A DNA stretch of 64,000 bases from Streptomyces iranensis. Its GTDB lineage: Bacteria; Actinomycetota; Actinomycetes; Streptomycetales; Streptomycetaceae. Of the stretch, positions 52,050 through 59,863 are shown piece after piece (within the stretch, counting starts at the first letter, position 1; every line of letters begins with the position of its first letter). A program made the position numbers and the translations under genes. The stretch is from the NCBI RefSeq assembly GCF_017874715.1, contig NZ_JAGGLR010000002.1, forward strand, positions 464,626-528,625, written 5' to 3'. Below the pieces are notes generated by a model. It was not told where the DNA came from and did no database searches. It saw only the letters and a program-made list of their open reading frames with translations.

Positions 52050-53171
52050 ATGACCACTCACGTCACGATCATCGGTGCCGGACTCGGTGGCCTCACGCTC
52101 GCCCGCGTCCTGCACGTCCACGGCATCCCGGCCACCGTCTACGAGGCGGAGCCCTCGCCGACGGCGCGTTCGCAGGGCGGGATGCTCGACATCCACGACT
52201 ACAACGGCCAACTGGCCGTGCGCGCGGCCGGTCTGATGGACGAGTTCCACGGCATCGTCCTGGAGGGCCGGCAGGCGGTGCGAGGCCTCGACCGGGAGGG
52301 AAACGTCCTGTTCGAAGAAGCCGACGACGGTACGGGCGGACGCCCTGAGGTGCAGCGCGGCGAGTTGCGGCAGCTGCTGCTCGACTCGCTCCCGGCGGGC
52401 ACCGTCCGGTGGGGCCACAAGGTCAGCGGTGTTCGTGGGCTTGGCGGGGGCCGCCATGAGGTGACGTTCGCCGACGGCGGCACCGTCCTCACGAACCTGC
52501 TGGTCGGCGCGGACGGCGCGTGGTCACGGGTCCGGCCGGTGCTCTCCCCCGCCAGGCCCGTGTACGCCGGCACGTCGTTCGTCGAGACCTACCTGTTCGA
52601 CGCCGACACGCGGCACCCCGCTGCCGCGAAGGCGGTCGGTGGCGGGTCGATGTTCGCAGGCGATCAGGGCAAGAGGCAGATCGGGGCTCAACGGGAGAAG
52701 GGCGGGACCCTTCACGTCTACGCGATGCTGTCCGAACCGCTGGAGTGGTTCGGCGGTATCGACTTCACCGATCCCGCCGCGGCCGCCGCACGGGTCGCGG
52801 AGGCGTTCGACGACTGGGCGCCGGAGCTCACCGCCCTGATCACCGACAGCGACACCGCACCGGTATTGCGCCCCCTCTACACACTGCCGGTCGGGCACCG
52901 GTGGGACCGGGTGCCAGGGGCGACCCTGGTCGGCGACGCCGCCCACCTCATCCCCCCGAATGGCGAGGGCGCCAACCTGGCGATGCTGGACGGCGCCGAA
53001 CTCGGTGAGGCTCTCGGCGCGCACCCCGGCGACATCGAGACCGCGCTCTCCGCGTACGAGCAAGCGATGTTCCCTCGCAGTGCCGAGCAGCTCGCGACAG
53101 CCGAAGACCCTGACAATCCCACACTCGAGGACGTGATCAACTTCTTTGCCCGGGAGGAGCAGACCTCTTGA
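52050..53171 (+). CDS. FAD-dependent monooxygenase (TetX/PHBH-like)
   Basis: The 373-residue class A flavoprotein monooxygenase has the dinucleotide-binding VTIIGAGLGGLTLARVL, the DG-type motif LLVGADGAWSRVRP (about 155) and the FAD-ribityl motif ATLVGDAAHLIPPNGEGANLAMLDG (about 295). GGMLDIHDYNGQLAVRAAGL resembles TetX-like proteins. Such enzymes hydroxylate aromatic or polyketide substrates; tetracycline inactivation would need proof. ATG 52050 follows AAGGAA. The 3' end overlaps the convergent NTF2-like gene by 35 bp. Confidence 0.87.
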   Translation: MTTHVTIIGAGLGGLTLARVLHVHGIPATVYEAEPSPTARSQGGMLDIHDYNGQLAVRAAGLMDEFHGIVLEGRQAVRGLDREGNVLFEEADDGTGGRPEVQRGELRQLLLDSLPAGTVRWGHKVSGVRGLGGGRHEVTFADGGTVLTNLLVGADGAWSRVRPVLSPARPVYAGTSFVETYLFDADTRHPAAAKAVGGGSMFAGDQGKRQIGAQREKGGTLHVYAMLSEPLEWFGGIDFTDPAAAAARVAEAFDDWAPELTALITDSDTAPVLRPLYTLPVGHRWDRVPGATLVGDAAHLIPPNGEGANLAMLDGAELGEALGAHPGDIETALSAYEQAMFPRSAEQLATAEDPDNPTLEDVINFFAREEQTS

Positions 53172-53616
53172 GCATGCCGTCGAGTTCCCCTGCGGGCAGA
53201 ACCTTGGCCGAGTTGTGTTCGCGGACGATCCGCCAGCCGTCCGGCGTTCGGCGCCAGACCAGCGAGGTCGTGGTGCGAATATCCGTGGTGACGTCGGGTC
53301 TGGTGATCCGCGCTACGAATGTCAGGGTGGACGCGGCCAGATCATGGCCCGCGATGACGTGCGGGCCGTCGTCGACGGCATGGTGCGCGGAAACCATGTT
53401 GTGAAAGGCGGGCTCCCAGATCGAGCCGTACCCGGTGGCCGTCGTCGCCACACGCTGCTCGGGGTCGAAGTCGTCGTACAGTCGGACGTCCGGAGAGCCG
53501 AAGTCGTAGAACTCGCCGAAGGTACGCCGGAAGTCGAACGGTGCGTCTCCCTCATCGCGCTCCCAGCCGAACACCCACCGGCCGTGCAGGTCCGCGATCA
53601 ACTGTTCATCGTTCAT
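53137..53616 (-). CDS. NTF2/SnoaL-like protein
   Basis: The 159-residue protein has the NTF2-like layout: MNDEQLIADLHGRWVFGWERDEG helix, a DFRRTFGEFYDFGSPDVRLYDDFDP beta stretch, HVIAGHDLAASTLTFVARI and TSLVWRRTPDGWRIVREHNS. It is longer at the front than simple SnoaL proteins and lacks an assignable active site. It is convergent with, and overlaps, the monooxygenase. Start ATG 53616. Confidence 0.78.
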   Translation of the reverse strand: MNDEQLIADLHGRWVFGWERDEGDAPFDFRRTFGEFYDFGSPDVRLYDDFDPEQRVATTATGYGSIWEPAFHNMVSAHHAVDDGPHVIAGHDLAASTLTFVARITRPDVTTDIRTTTSLVWRRTPDGWRIVREHNSAKVLPAGELDGMLKRSAPPGQRS

Positions 53617-53755
53617 GACTCGACGCTAAGGCCGCGGGCAGGGTTCAAGAAGGGTCCATCACACCCACCCATCCGTGGGACAGCCGCGACATCACTCGCG
53701 CGCTGCCGGGGGCGGCCGCCCCCGGCAGCGTCCCGGTGACTTTACGGACAGCGGC

Positions 53756-54361
53756 TCAGACGAGTGCGGCCACCCGCTCGGAGGGCTTGTTGCGCCGCCA
53801 GCCCACGGCGAGGTAGGCGAGCATCCCGATGGGCGGAATGGCGCAGACGGTCCAGCTGATGGCCAGGGGCGGGCCCGGCTGGTCGAGCACGGTGACGTTC
53901 CGCAGGGTGCCGCGGCCGTGGCCGGCCTGGCCGTCGATGTCGAAGGTGAAGCTCCAGGTGCCGGGTTCCGGCAGGGCCTGGACATCCAGGCCCCAGACAT
54001 CCCGTTTGCGAGGGTGCCTGCTCAGCGGGGTCTCCCGGTCCTCGGCGTCGAGGCCGGGCCCGTCGATGGTGACGCTGCCCGACTTCCTTGCGATGCCGTC
54101 GGCCGGTGCGAATGTGAAGTCGAGTGACTGCATGGCCCGCAGGGGCCACTCGGAGAACCCGACGGTGACCGTGTAGGGCCCTGCCTGTACCCGCTCGGTA
54201 TGGACGACGCCGACCGGGGCGTACGCCGCGGCCGGCGCCGTCGACACGGCCACCAGCGCGAGTGCGGCGACAGTGGCCAGGGCCAGTCGGCGTGCGTGGT
54301 CTCGCACACGCCCGGACGCGGCGGCTACGGCGAGGAGCAGTGCTGAACGTGAGGAGCGCAT
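53756..54361 (-). CDS. Exported Ig-like/CopC-like domain protein with C-terminal membrane anchor
   Basis: The 201-residue protein has a signal peptide (hydrophobic LALATVAALALVAVSTAPAAA), an extracytoplasmic beta-sandwich starting VGVVHTERVQAGPYTVTVGFSEWPLRAMQSLDFTF, and a C-terminal membrane helix (AISWTVCAIPPIGMLAYLAVGW) with a short basic tail. The AGPYTVTVGFSEWPLR motif resembles CopC/YtkA-type copper-associated domains. It is the last of four reverse-strand genes, 3 bp after the multi-helix gene, so translation is probably coupled. A metal-binding role is inferred from similarity and context. Confidence 0.68.
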   Translation of the reverse strand: MRSSRSALLLAVAAASGRVRDHARRLALATVAALALVAVSTAPAAAYAPVGVVHTERVQAGPYTVTVGFSEWPLRAMQSLDFTFAPADGIARKSGSVTIDGPGLDAEDRETPLSRHPRKRDVWGLDVQALPEPGTWSFTFDIDGQAGHGRGTLRNVTVLDQPGPPLAISWTVCAIPPIGMLAYLAVGWRRNKPSERVAALV

Positions 54362-54364
54362 GGG

Positions 54365-55522
54365 TCATCGGCCCTTCGTGGCTGATGCGGTGGAGTGCTC
54401 GCGCAGCAGGACGGCGAGTCGAGCGGCGAGGTAGCCCGCGAGGACGCCCGTCACCAGACCGACGGCCGTCATCTTCAGCAGTTCCGCCGAGGCCGGACCG
54501 GAGCCGCCGAGCAGGGCGCTCTGGATGGGGAGGGAGAGGCCGATCACGGCTCCGCCTCCGGCGCCCATGATCTGCGGCGCGATCCGGCCCGACCAGCCCC
54601 GCTTCCTGCTCAGCCACAGCAGTGCGGTGATGGTCGCCGCCGCGAGGAGCATGAACACCGGAATCTCGGAGGGCAGCTCGGGCGGATCGTCGCCGAGGTT
54701 GTCGCGCAGGGGCAGACCGGTCGCATCGGCGTAGACACGGGCCGCCCAGGGGGAGAACCACCACAGGACGAGCTGCAGGGCGCCGAGGGCCGCGGCGATC
54801 GTCAGTGCGGTGATCCGCCGGCCGATGGTGAGCGTCCCCAGGATCAGCAGGAGGGTGGAGAACAGGACGTTCCCGACGAGATCGGGCTCCACTGGCAGGG
54901 GGAGCGCACCGAACGCCTTCGTGGTGATGGGGCTGAAGACGATGAGCACGGGGACACTGACGATCACGCCTGCCCGGCCCCACCGGGTGTGGCGCGCCGC
55001 GGCGAAGACGATGACGCTCCCCACCATGGTGAAGCAGATCGAGAGGAACAACCCGATGTGAGGCGGTGAGTCCAGCACGGCATCGAAGCCGTACAGCGAG
55101 TGCCACCACAGGTCCAGAAGCCCGAAGAGAAGGAACAGGGCGGCTCCCGTGCCGGTGATCAGATAGCCCAGTGGGGCGCGGAAGACCCCGCCGAGGACGC
55201 GCACGGGTTTGCCGCCGGGGAACTGATCCACAGGCCGGCCGGCGCGCTGGGCGGCGGTCGCGATCAGGACCATGGCCAGGCTGGCGATGCCGGCGACGGC
55301 GCTGCCGGAGTACAGCATAAGGTGGGAGAGTGTGAAGAACGTGTCCGGGCCGACGTCGACGTGCCACTGGATGTCCCAGCTGATGCCGAACAGGGACAGC
55401 GTCGTCCCGGCCAGGACGGTGTTGGCGGCGATGGGGCCGGTCCGGCCGCTGCCGGAGACTTTGACGGCGAGGGACGGCTGGGACGCCCTACTGGTACTGG
55501 TGACGGGTAGTGCTGTGCTCAC
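54365..55522 (-). CDS. Multi-helix membrane protein with conserved His/Trp/Asp motifs
   Basis: The 385-residue integral membrane protein has about nine helices. Motifs that look like buried ligands are SWDIQWHVDVGPDTFFTLSH (first helices), LSHLMLYSG, LDLWWHSLYGFDAV and DSPPHIGLF. These His/Asp-bearing stretches recall multi-helix metal enzymes. I do not recognise a named family. It starts at ATG 55522 and lies between the FixH-like and Ig-like genes in a tight reverse-strand cluster. The context of metal-type extracytoplasmic domains suggests that it binds copper or a similar metal. Confidence 0.7.
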   Translation of the reverse strand: MSTALPVTSTSRASQPSLAVKVSGSGRTGPIAANTVLAGTTLSLFGISWDIQWHVDVGPDTFFTLSHLMLYSGSAVAGIASLAMVLIATAAQRAGRPVDQFPGGKPVRVLGGVFRAPLGYLITGTGAALFLLFGLLDLWWHSLYGFDAVLDSPPHIGLFLSICFTMVGSVIVFAAARHTRWGRAGVIVSVPVLIVFSPITTKAFGALPLPVEPDLVGNVLFSTLLLILGTLTIGRRITALTIAAALGALQLVLWWFSPWAARVYADATGLPLRDNLGDDPPELPSEIPVFMLLAAATITALLWLSRKRGWSGRIAPQIMGAGGGAVIGLSLPIQSALLGGSGPASAELLKMTAVGLVTGVLAGYLAARLAVLLREHSTASATKGR

Positions 55523-55580
55523 GGGACTGCCTTTCTCATGACCGTGCGAGAGCGGTTACAGGCGTCGCGCGGCCGGTTGT

Positions 55581-56024
55581 TCAGCCGGAGATCGCCAGAG
55601 GGAAGTCGAACTGGTCGCGCCGCGTGCCGTAGTCGACGCTGACGTGGAAGTTCCAGCGTCCCGGCATCATCAAGTGGACGGCAGTGGAGTAGCTGCCGGG
55701 GCTGTGAACCTGTGCGTGTGCCGCGGGCGTCGCGTGTCCGTGAGTGGGCATGACGGCCTGCAGGGTGATGGTGGGCGGATGTCCGCCTCGCCCTCCTCGG
55801 CGCGGGGTCAGGCGGATATCGACATTCGTGGCGCCGGTGCGGGGCCGGGCCACCGTCAGTGTCACCTCGTCGGTGGCACTGCCCCCGGTCAGCGAGATGG
55901 CATCGTCCGACCAGGACGGAAGGAAACCGGCGGCCACCAGGGCGAGGGACACCGTCAGCAGCGCCGCGGCGACTCCATACAGAAACCGGACCATGGGGGT
56001 GCGGGAGGCGGTGCGGGCGCTCAC
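55581..56024 (-). CDS. FixH/YtkA-like membrane-anchored protein
   Basis: The 147-residue protein has one N-terminal membrane helix (VRFLYGVAAALLTVSLALVAAGF) and an extracytoplasmic beta domain. VMPTHGHATPAAHAQVHSPGSYSTAVHLMMPGRWNFHVSVDY is the FixH/YtkA signature, with several His and Met residues suited to copper. GTG 56024 overlaps the upstream stop (GTGA), so it is coupled to the double-YtkA gene. In other bacteria FixH and YtkA proteins act in cytochrome-oxidase copper supply. Confidence 0.75.
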   Translation of the reverse strand: MSARTASRTPMVRFLYGVAAALLTVSLALVAAGFLPSWSDDAISLTGGSATDEVTLTVARPRTGATNVDIRLTPRRGGRGGHPPTITLQAVMPTHGHATPAAHAQVHSPGSYSTAVHLMMPGRWNFHVSVDYGTRRDQFDFPLAISG

Positions 56025-57664
56025 TTCGCCACTCCGGTCGCCGGCGACACGCGCAGAAGGTAGGGGACGGTCAGGATGGCACTGTCGCGCTCGGCCTGTA
56101 TCCACACGCGGTAGTAGCCGGGACGGGAGAAGGTGTACACGAAGGACGCGTCCGGCCCGTAGGCGGCCACGGTCTCGTCCGCGGGACTGTCGCCGTTGAG
56201 GGGCATCAGCCCACTCATCGAATCCATAGTCCCCTCGTCCCCGCCCGAGTGACTCCCGTGTCGCATGGCGGTCATGCCGTGGGCCGGAGCGCCTCCCATG
56301 TCGGGTGTGGGGTCGCTGCTCATGTCGCCACCCATGGAGTGCGCATGAGCCCAGACGGGTGCGCCCTGGGCGGCTTGTCCCATACGTGTGGGGCTGGTCG
56401 CGTCGGCCCTGTCGAGCGGCCCGACCACGATCATGTGGCCGACCATGCCGAGCCAGGGCTGGAGCGTCGGTGTGTCGCCGACGCGCGCGGTCAGGGTGCT
56501 CGCTTCTCCCGCTCTGGGTGAGGGCGCCGACAGGCGCACCGATACACCGTCGATCGTCCGCGTTCCCGGCCCCCGCGGGGCGAGTTCGGCGGGCAGGGCC
56601 GGAGGGGTGCCACGCGTGGAGCCGTCGGCGACGTTCAGGCCGGTTGCGACGCGCACGTGCTGGACTCCGCCACCACGGCGGGCGAACTCCGCGGACACGG
56701 CGTAGTGGCCGCTTGCGGGCAGCCGCAGCTGGACCTCGTAGGTGCCGGGCGCGGTGCGTATGGGGTGCAGGTGCCAGAGCTCACCGGTCGGTCCGATGAC
56801 CAGCAGGTGCATCAGAGCACCGTCGTGGACGACGAGATCGTCCGCGGGCAGGCCGGTGGAGCCGTCGTTCACGCGCAACCGGAGCGTGCCCGGTTCCGCC
56901 GCCCTGGCCGGGTACGAACCCAACTCGAGTGAGGCGGGCGGCCGGGAGTAGTCATTCGTCACCGGCCGGACGACCGAATAGGGATCGGTGACGTTGTCGT
57001 TCGTGGCGTCCACCTGCCCGCCCGGCTCGGGCGGCGGAGGCAAGGAAGTGGACAGCAGCGCGGCGGTCACGGCCACCGCGAGCGCGGCCACGACACCTCC
57101 CGCCGGCAGCAGCGCCCAGCCCCCGCGCCGGGCCCGGACAGCGACGAACAGGGTCACCAGCATGAGCACACCGGCGGTGACGAAACCGCCGAACACGGCA
57201 AGCTCCGGCGGAGACATGACCTGGCCCGGCACCGTGAAGGGAATCCGCGCCGTGCGGGATCCGTCATCGACGACGAGCTCCCAGGGCCCGGCTCGATCGA
57301 TGTCCAGGGCGGCACCGTAGGACCCCGGCGTGCTGCCGAGCTTCACCGAGACGCTGCTGGTGGTGATCCCCGCCGAGGAACCTTCCGCCCGGTCCGCTGA
57401 CGCACCCGTGGGAACGGTGCCCAGGCGCAGGGTCCCCGCGGCGGTGCCTCGATGGGTGAGCACATCCACCTGCAGGGGGCCGGGCAGTCCGGTGACGCGC
57501 CGCAGGATGAGGGTCAGGTCGCGGTCGCCGAGCGTCTGCGCGACCTGCAGGTCGCCTCCAGCCGTGGAATCCGCCCAGGCGGGGGATCCCACGGTGACGG
57601 ACAGGCCCAGGACACAGAGCACGGCTGCCGCCACTCGCGCCACCGCTCGCGCCGCGTGTGACAT
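56021..57664 (-). CDS. Membrane-anchored protein with tandem YtkA-like domains and a Met/His-rich insert
   Basis: The 547-residue exported protein starts with a signal peptide (ARVAAAVLCVLGLSVTVGSPAWA) and a beta domain (about 35-150). Two membrane helices follow near 160-215. Then comes a first YtkA-like unit (DGALMHLLVIGPTGELWHLHP, then LPASGHYAVSAEF) and a second (LGMVGHMIVVGPLD, then FSRPGYYRVWIQ). Inside the second unit is a Met/His-rich stretch (about 440-495: HAHSMGGDMSS, GMTAMRHGSHSGG), a hallmark of copper-binding proteins. ATG 57664 matches the signal peptide. It heads the four-gene cluster and is divergent from the two-component system. Confidence 0.78.
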   Translation of the reverse strand: MSHAARAVARVAAAVLCVLGLSVTVGSPAWADSTAGGDLQVAQTLGDRDLTLILRRVTGLPGPLQVDVLTHRGTAAGTLRLGTVPTGASADRAEGSSAGITTSSVSVKLGSTPGSYGAALDIDRAGPWELVVDDGSRTARIPFTVPGQVMSPPELAVFGGFVTAGVLMLVTLFVAVRARRGGWALLPAGGVVAALAVAVTAALLSTSLPPPPEPGGQVDATNDNVTDPYSVVRPVTNDYSRPPASLELGSYPARAAEPGTLRLRVNDGSTGLPADDLVVHDGALMHLLVIGPTGELWHLHPIRTAPGTYEVQLRLPASGHYAVSAEFARRGGGVQHVRVATGLNVADGSTRGTPPALPAELAPRGPGTRTIDGVSVRLSAPSPRAGEASTLTARVGDTPTLQPWLGMVGHMIVVGPLDRADATSPTRMGQAAQGAPVWAHAHSMGGDMSSDPTPDMGGAPAHGMTAMRHGSHSGGDEGTMDSMSGLMPLNGDSPADETVAAYGPDASFVYTFSRPGYYRVWIQAERDSAILTVPYLLRVSPATGVAK

Positions 57665-57785
57665 GCCAAGGCGATTCCGGCCGGCGCATCTGCCGCGAAC
57701 GGATACAGGGGGTGGGTTGTCGTTCACGCGGCAGACCCTAAAAACCGCCCCCACGCGGTGTCATCACGCACCCGGGGCACGTCCT

Positions 57786-57803
57786 GTCCCCCGCGCGGGG
57801 GAC
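57786..57803. promoter_or_regulatory. Perfect 18-bp palindrome in the divergent promoter region
   Basis: GTCCCCCGC (57786-57794) is directly followed by its reverse complement GCGGGGGAC (57795-57803). It lies in the 298-bp gap between the YtkA-like gene and the histidine kinase gene. A NarL-type response regulator or a metal sensor could bind here and control both directions. Confidence 0.55.
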
Positions 57804-57962
57804 GACGCCTCCCCCGGGCGCGGGAAGGCTTTTCCGTGGCGCTCGTGCACCATAAGTGCATGCCTGGTGCGACCGGCCCCGTACGAGGTGGCGTTCCGAC
57901 CGCACATTCCACCTTCCGGCATGCCCGCGGTGCGGGCGTGCGGACAACCTGAAAGAGGGGCC

Positions 57963-59144
57963 TTGGCCGTTTCGATTCGGGACCCGAGTGGGTCCCTGAC
58001 CCGGCAGTCCCTCATGGTGGCGGGCTTCTGCCTGCTCGCGGATACGCTCAGCTTCTCCTACGAGGGTTCGGACGTGTATCCGCCCGTGTCCTACTGGTGC
58101 CTGCTGGCGGGGATCGCCCTGGTGGACGCGGCACTCGCGAGTTCGGCCCGTCTTTCCGGAGTCGTGGCTCTCGCCCAGGCGGCACTGGCCGTGGCCAGCG
58201 CGTTGGTGCTGCCCGGCGGCAGCCCACTGCCGGACACGAACGACGCCGGAATGCTCATCGCGGCCTATCGGGCCGGAGCCTGGCTGAACGGCCGACCGGC
58301 CGTTCTGGCTCTCCTCTACCTGGCCGCGGGATCCATCGGGGCCAGGACACTCGGCGGCACGACCGATCTCAGCGAATGGCGCTCCATTCTGCTGGGCACG
58401 GTGAAAGGAACCCTCCTCGCCTGGCTGGTCGGTCGCTACACCACCGCCCGGGGCGCTCATATCGCCGAACTGGAACAGCGGGCCGTCCGTGAGCGTGAGA
58501 TGGCCCGGCAGGATCTCGCGAATGCCATCGCCGAGGACCGCAGCGCCATCGCCCGGGACCTCCACGACGTCATCGCCCATCATGTGAGCGCCATCGGTGT
58601 GCATGCCGGAGCCGCCCGGCTGGGACTCGCCGTCAAGGAGGCGTCACCGGTGTCGACGGCGCTGGCGGCGGTCGAGACCTCCAGCCGAGCGGCCCTCCTC
58701 GACCTGCGCCGGCTGCTGGACTTCCTGCACGACAGCCCCGCTGAAGGCGCACGGCAACCGGGGTTGCGCGACCTCGACCAACTCATCCACGTCGTGTCCG
58801 CCGCCGGCCTCGAGACGAACGTCGGCGTCCAGGGCGCCCGACAGGAACTGGAAGGTTCCCTGGACATCGCCGTCTATCGTGTGGTGCAGGAGATGCTGAC
58901 CAACGCCCTGCGCCACGGCGACGGCCACGTGGACATCACCCTGCGCTACGGCACTTCGCGCATCACGGTCACCGCGGTCAACCCGATCGCCGCCTCGGGG
59001 CGGCTCGTGGAGGACTCTCCACACCGGGGCCTCGAAGGCATCAGCAGCCGAGTCGGCATGTTCAACGGCTTCGTCTCGTACGGACCGGTACACGGCGGCG
59101 CCGACTGGAAGATATCCGCCACCTTCTCCATGGACGGCACATGA
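57963..59144 (+). CDS. Two-component sensor histidine kinase (NarL/DesK-like)
   Basis: The 393-residue membrane kinase has an N-terminal region of about five or six helices (15-160) with little extracytoplasmic sequence, a coiled coil, and the HisKA_3 box IARDLHDVIAHHVSAI, placing the phospho-His near residue 201. HATPase_c follows with EMLTNALRHG and HRGLEGISSRVGMF. TTG 57963 is chosen because AAAGAGGGG precedes it; ATG 57921 is an alternative. It overlaps the response regulator start by 4 nt and is divergent from the extracytoplasmic metal-type cluster, which it probably regulates. Confidence 0.87.
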   Translation: MAVSIRDPSGSLTRQSLMVAGFCLLADTLSFSYEGSDVYPPVSYWCLLAGIALVDAALASSARLSGVVALAQAALAVASALVLPGGSPLPDTNDAGMLIAAYRAGAWLNGRPAVLALLYLAAGSIGARTLGGTTDLSEWRSILLGTVKGTLLAWLVGRYTTARGAHIAELEQRAVREREMARQDLANAIAEDRSAIARDLHDVIAHHVSAIGVHAGAARLGLAVKEASPVSTALAAVETSSRAALLDLRRLLDFLHDSPAEGARQPGLRDLDQLIHVVSAAGLETNVGVQGARQELEGSLDIAVYRVVQEMLTNALRHGDGHVDITLRYGTSRITVTAVNPIAASGRLVEDSPHRGLEGISSRVGMFNGFVSYGPVHGGADWKISATFSMDGT

Positions 59145-59863
59145 GTCTGCGTATTCTCCTGGCCGACGACCACGCCATGTTCCGCTCGGGACTGAAAGCG
59201 GTCCTGAGCACCCAGGACGACCTGTGCTGTGTCGCGGAAGTGGCCGACGGTCAGGCAGCCGTCGAAGAGACCAGCAGGTTGACACCCGACGTCGCCATCC
59301 TGGACATCCGGATGCCGCGGCTGGACGGACTGCGTGCGGCGGAACGCATCCTCGGCAGGCCGCGCAACACCACGAAAGTCATCGTGCTCACCACCTATGA
59401 CGACGACAGCTACGTCTACCGCGCCCTCCACCTGGGGGTCAGCGGATTCCTCCTGAAGAGCGTCCCTCCCGAGGAGACGATCGCGGCCATCCGCATCGCC
59501 GACAGAGGTGATGCCATCATCGATCCCTCGGTCACGCGCCGTCTCATCTCCCGCTTCGCCAGCGGCATCGCGCCGCCCGCGTCCTCCACCGAGCTCGAGA
59601 GACTGACGGCCCGCGAGCACGAGGTCCTGATCCTCGTGGCCCAGGGGCACAGCAACACGGAAATCGCACGCGCCCTGGGCATCGGCGACGAGACGGTCAA
59701 GACACACGTCTCCCGGATCCTGGCGAAGCTGGGTCTGCGCGATCGCACTCAAGCCGTCATTTACGCGGCCGCCCACCAACTCGTGGCACCGCCTCCTCCT
59801 CTGCCACCCGGTACGGAGAGAACGGGTCGGCACCAGGGCGGAGACCGTCATCGCGCCCTATGA
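59141..59863 (+). CDS. NarL/FixJ-type response regulator
   Basis: The 240-residue regulator has a receiver domain (LLADDHAMFRSGLKAVL, phospho-acceptor D55 in VAILDIRMPRLDG, VLTTYDDDSYVYRAL, FLLKS) and a C-terminal LuxR helix-turn-helix (about 168-230: LTAREHEVLILVAQGHSNTEIARALGIGDETVKTHVSRILAKLGLRDR). It is coupled to the kinase (ATGA overlap). Its 3' end overlaps the convergent TPR gene stop by 6 bp. The 18-bp palindrome at 57786 is its likely site. Confidence 0.9.
   Translation: MSLRILLADDHAMFRSGLKAVLSTQDDLCCVAEVADGQAAVEETSRLTPDVAILDIRMPRLDGLRAAERILGRPRNTTKVIVLTTYDDDSYVYRALHLGVSGFLLKSVPPEETIAAIRIADRGDAIIDPSVTRRLISRFASGIAPPASSTELERLTAREHEVLILVAQGHSNTEIARALGIGDETVKTHVSRILAKLGLRDRTQAVIYAAAHQLVAPPPPLPPGTERTGRHQGGDRHRAL

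Noticed and set aside
52050..53171. Tetracycline-inactivating TetX
   Set aside because: Only general class A monooxygenase motifs are visible; no substrate-specific evidence.
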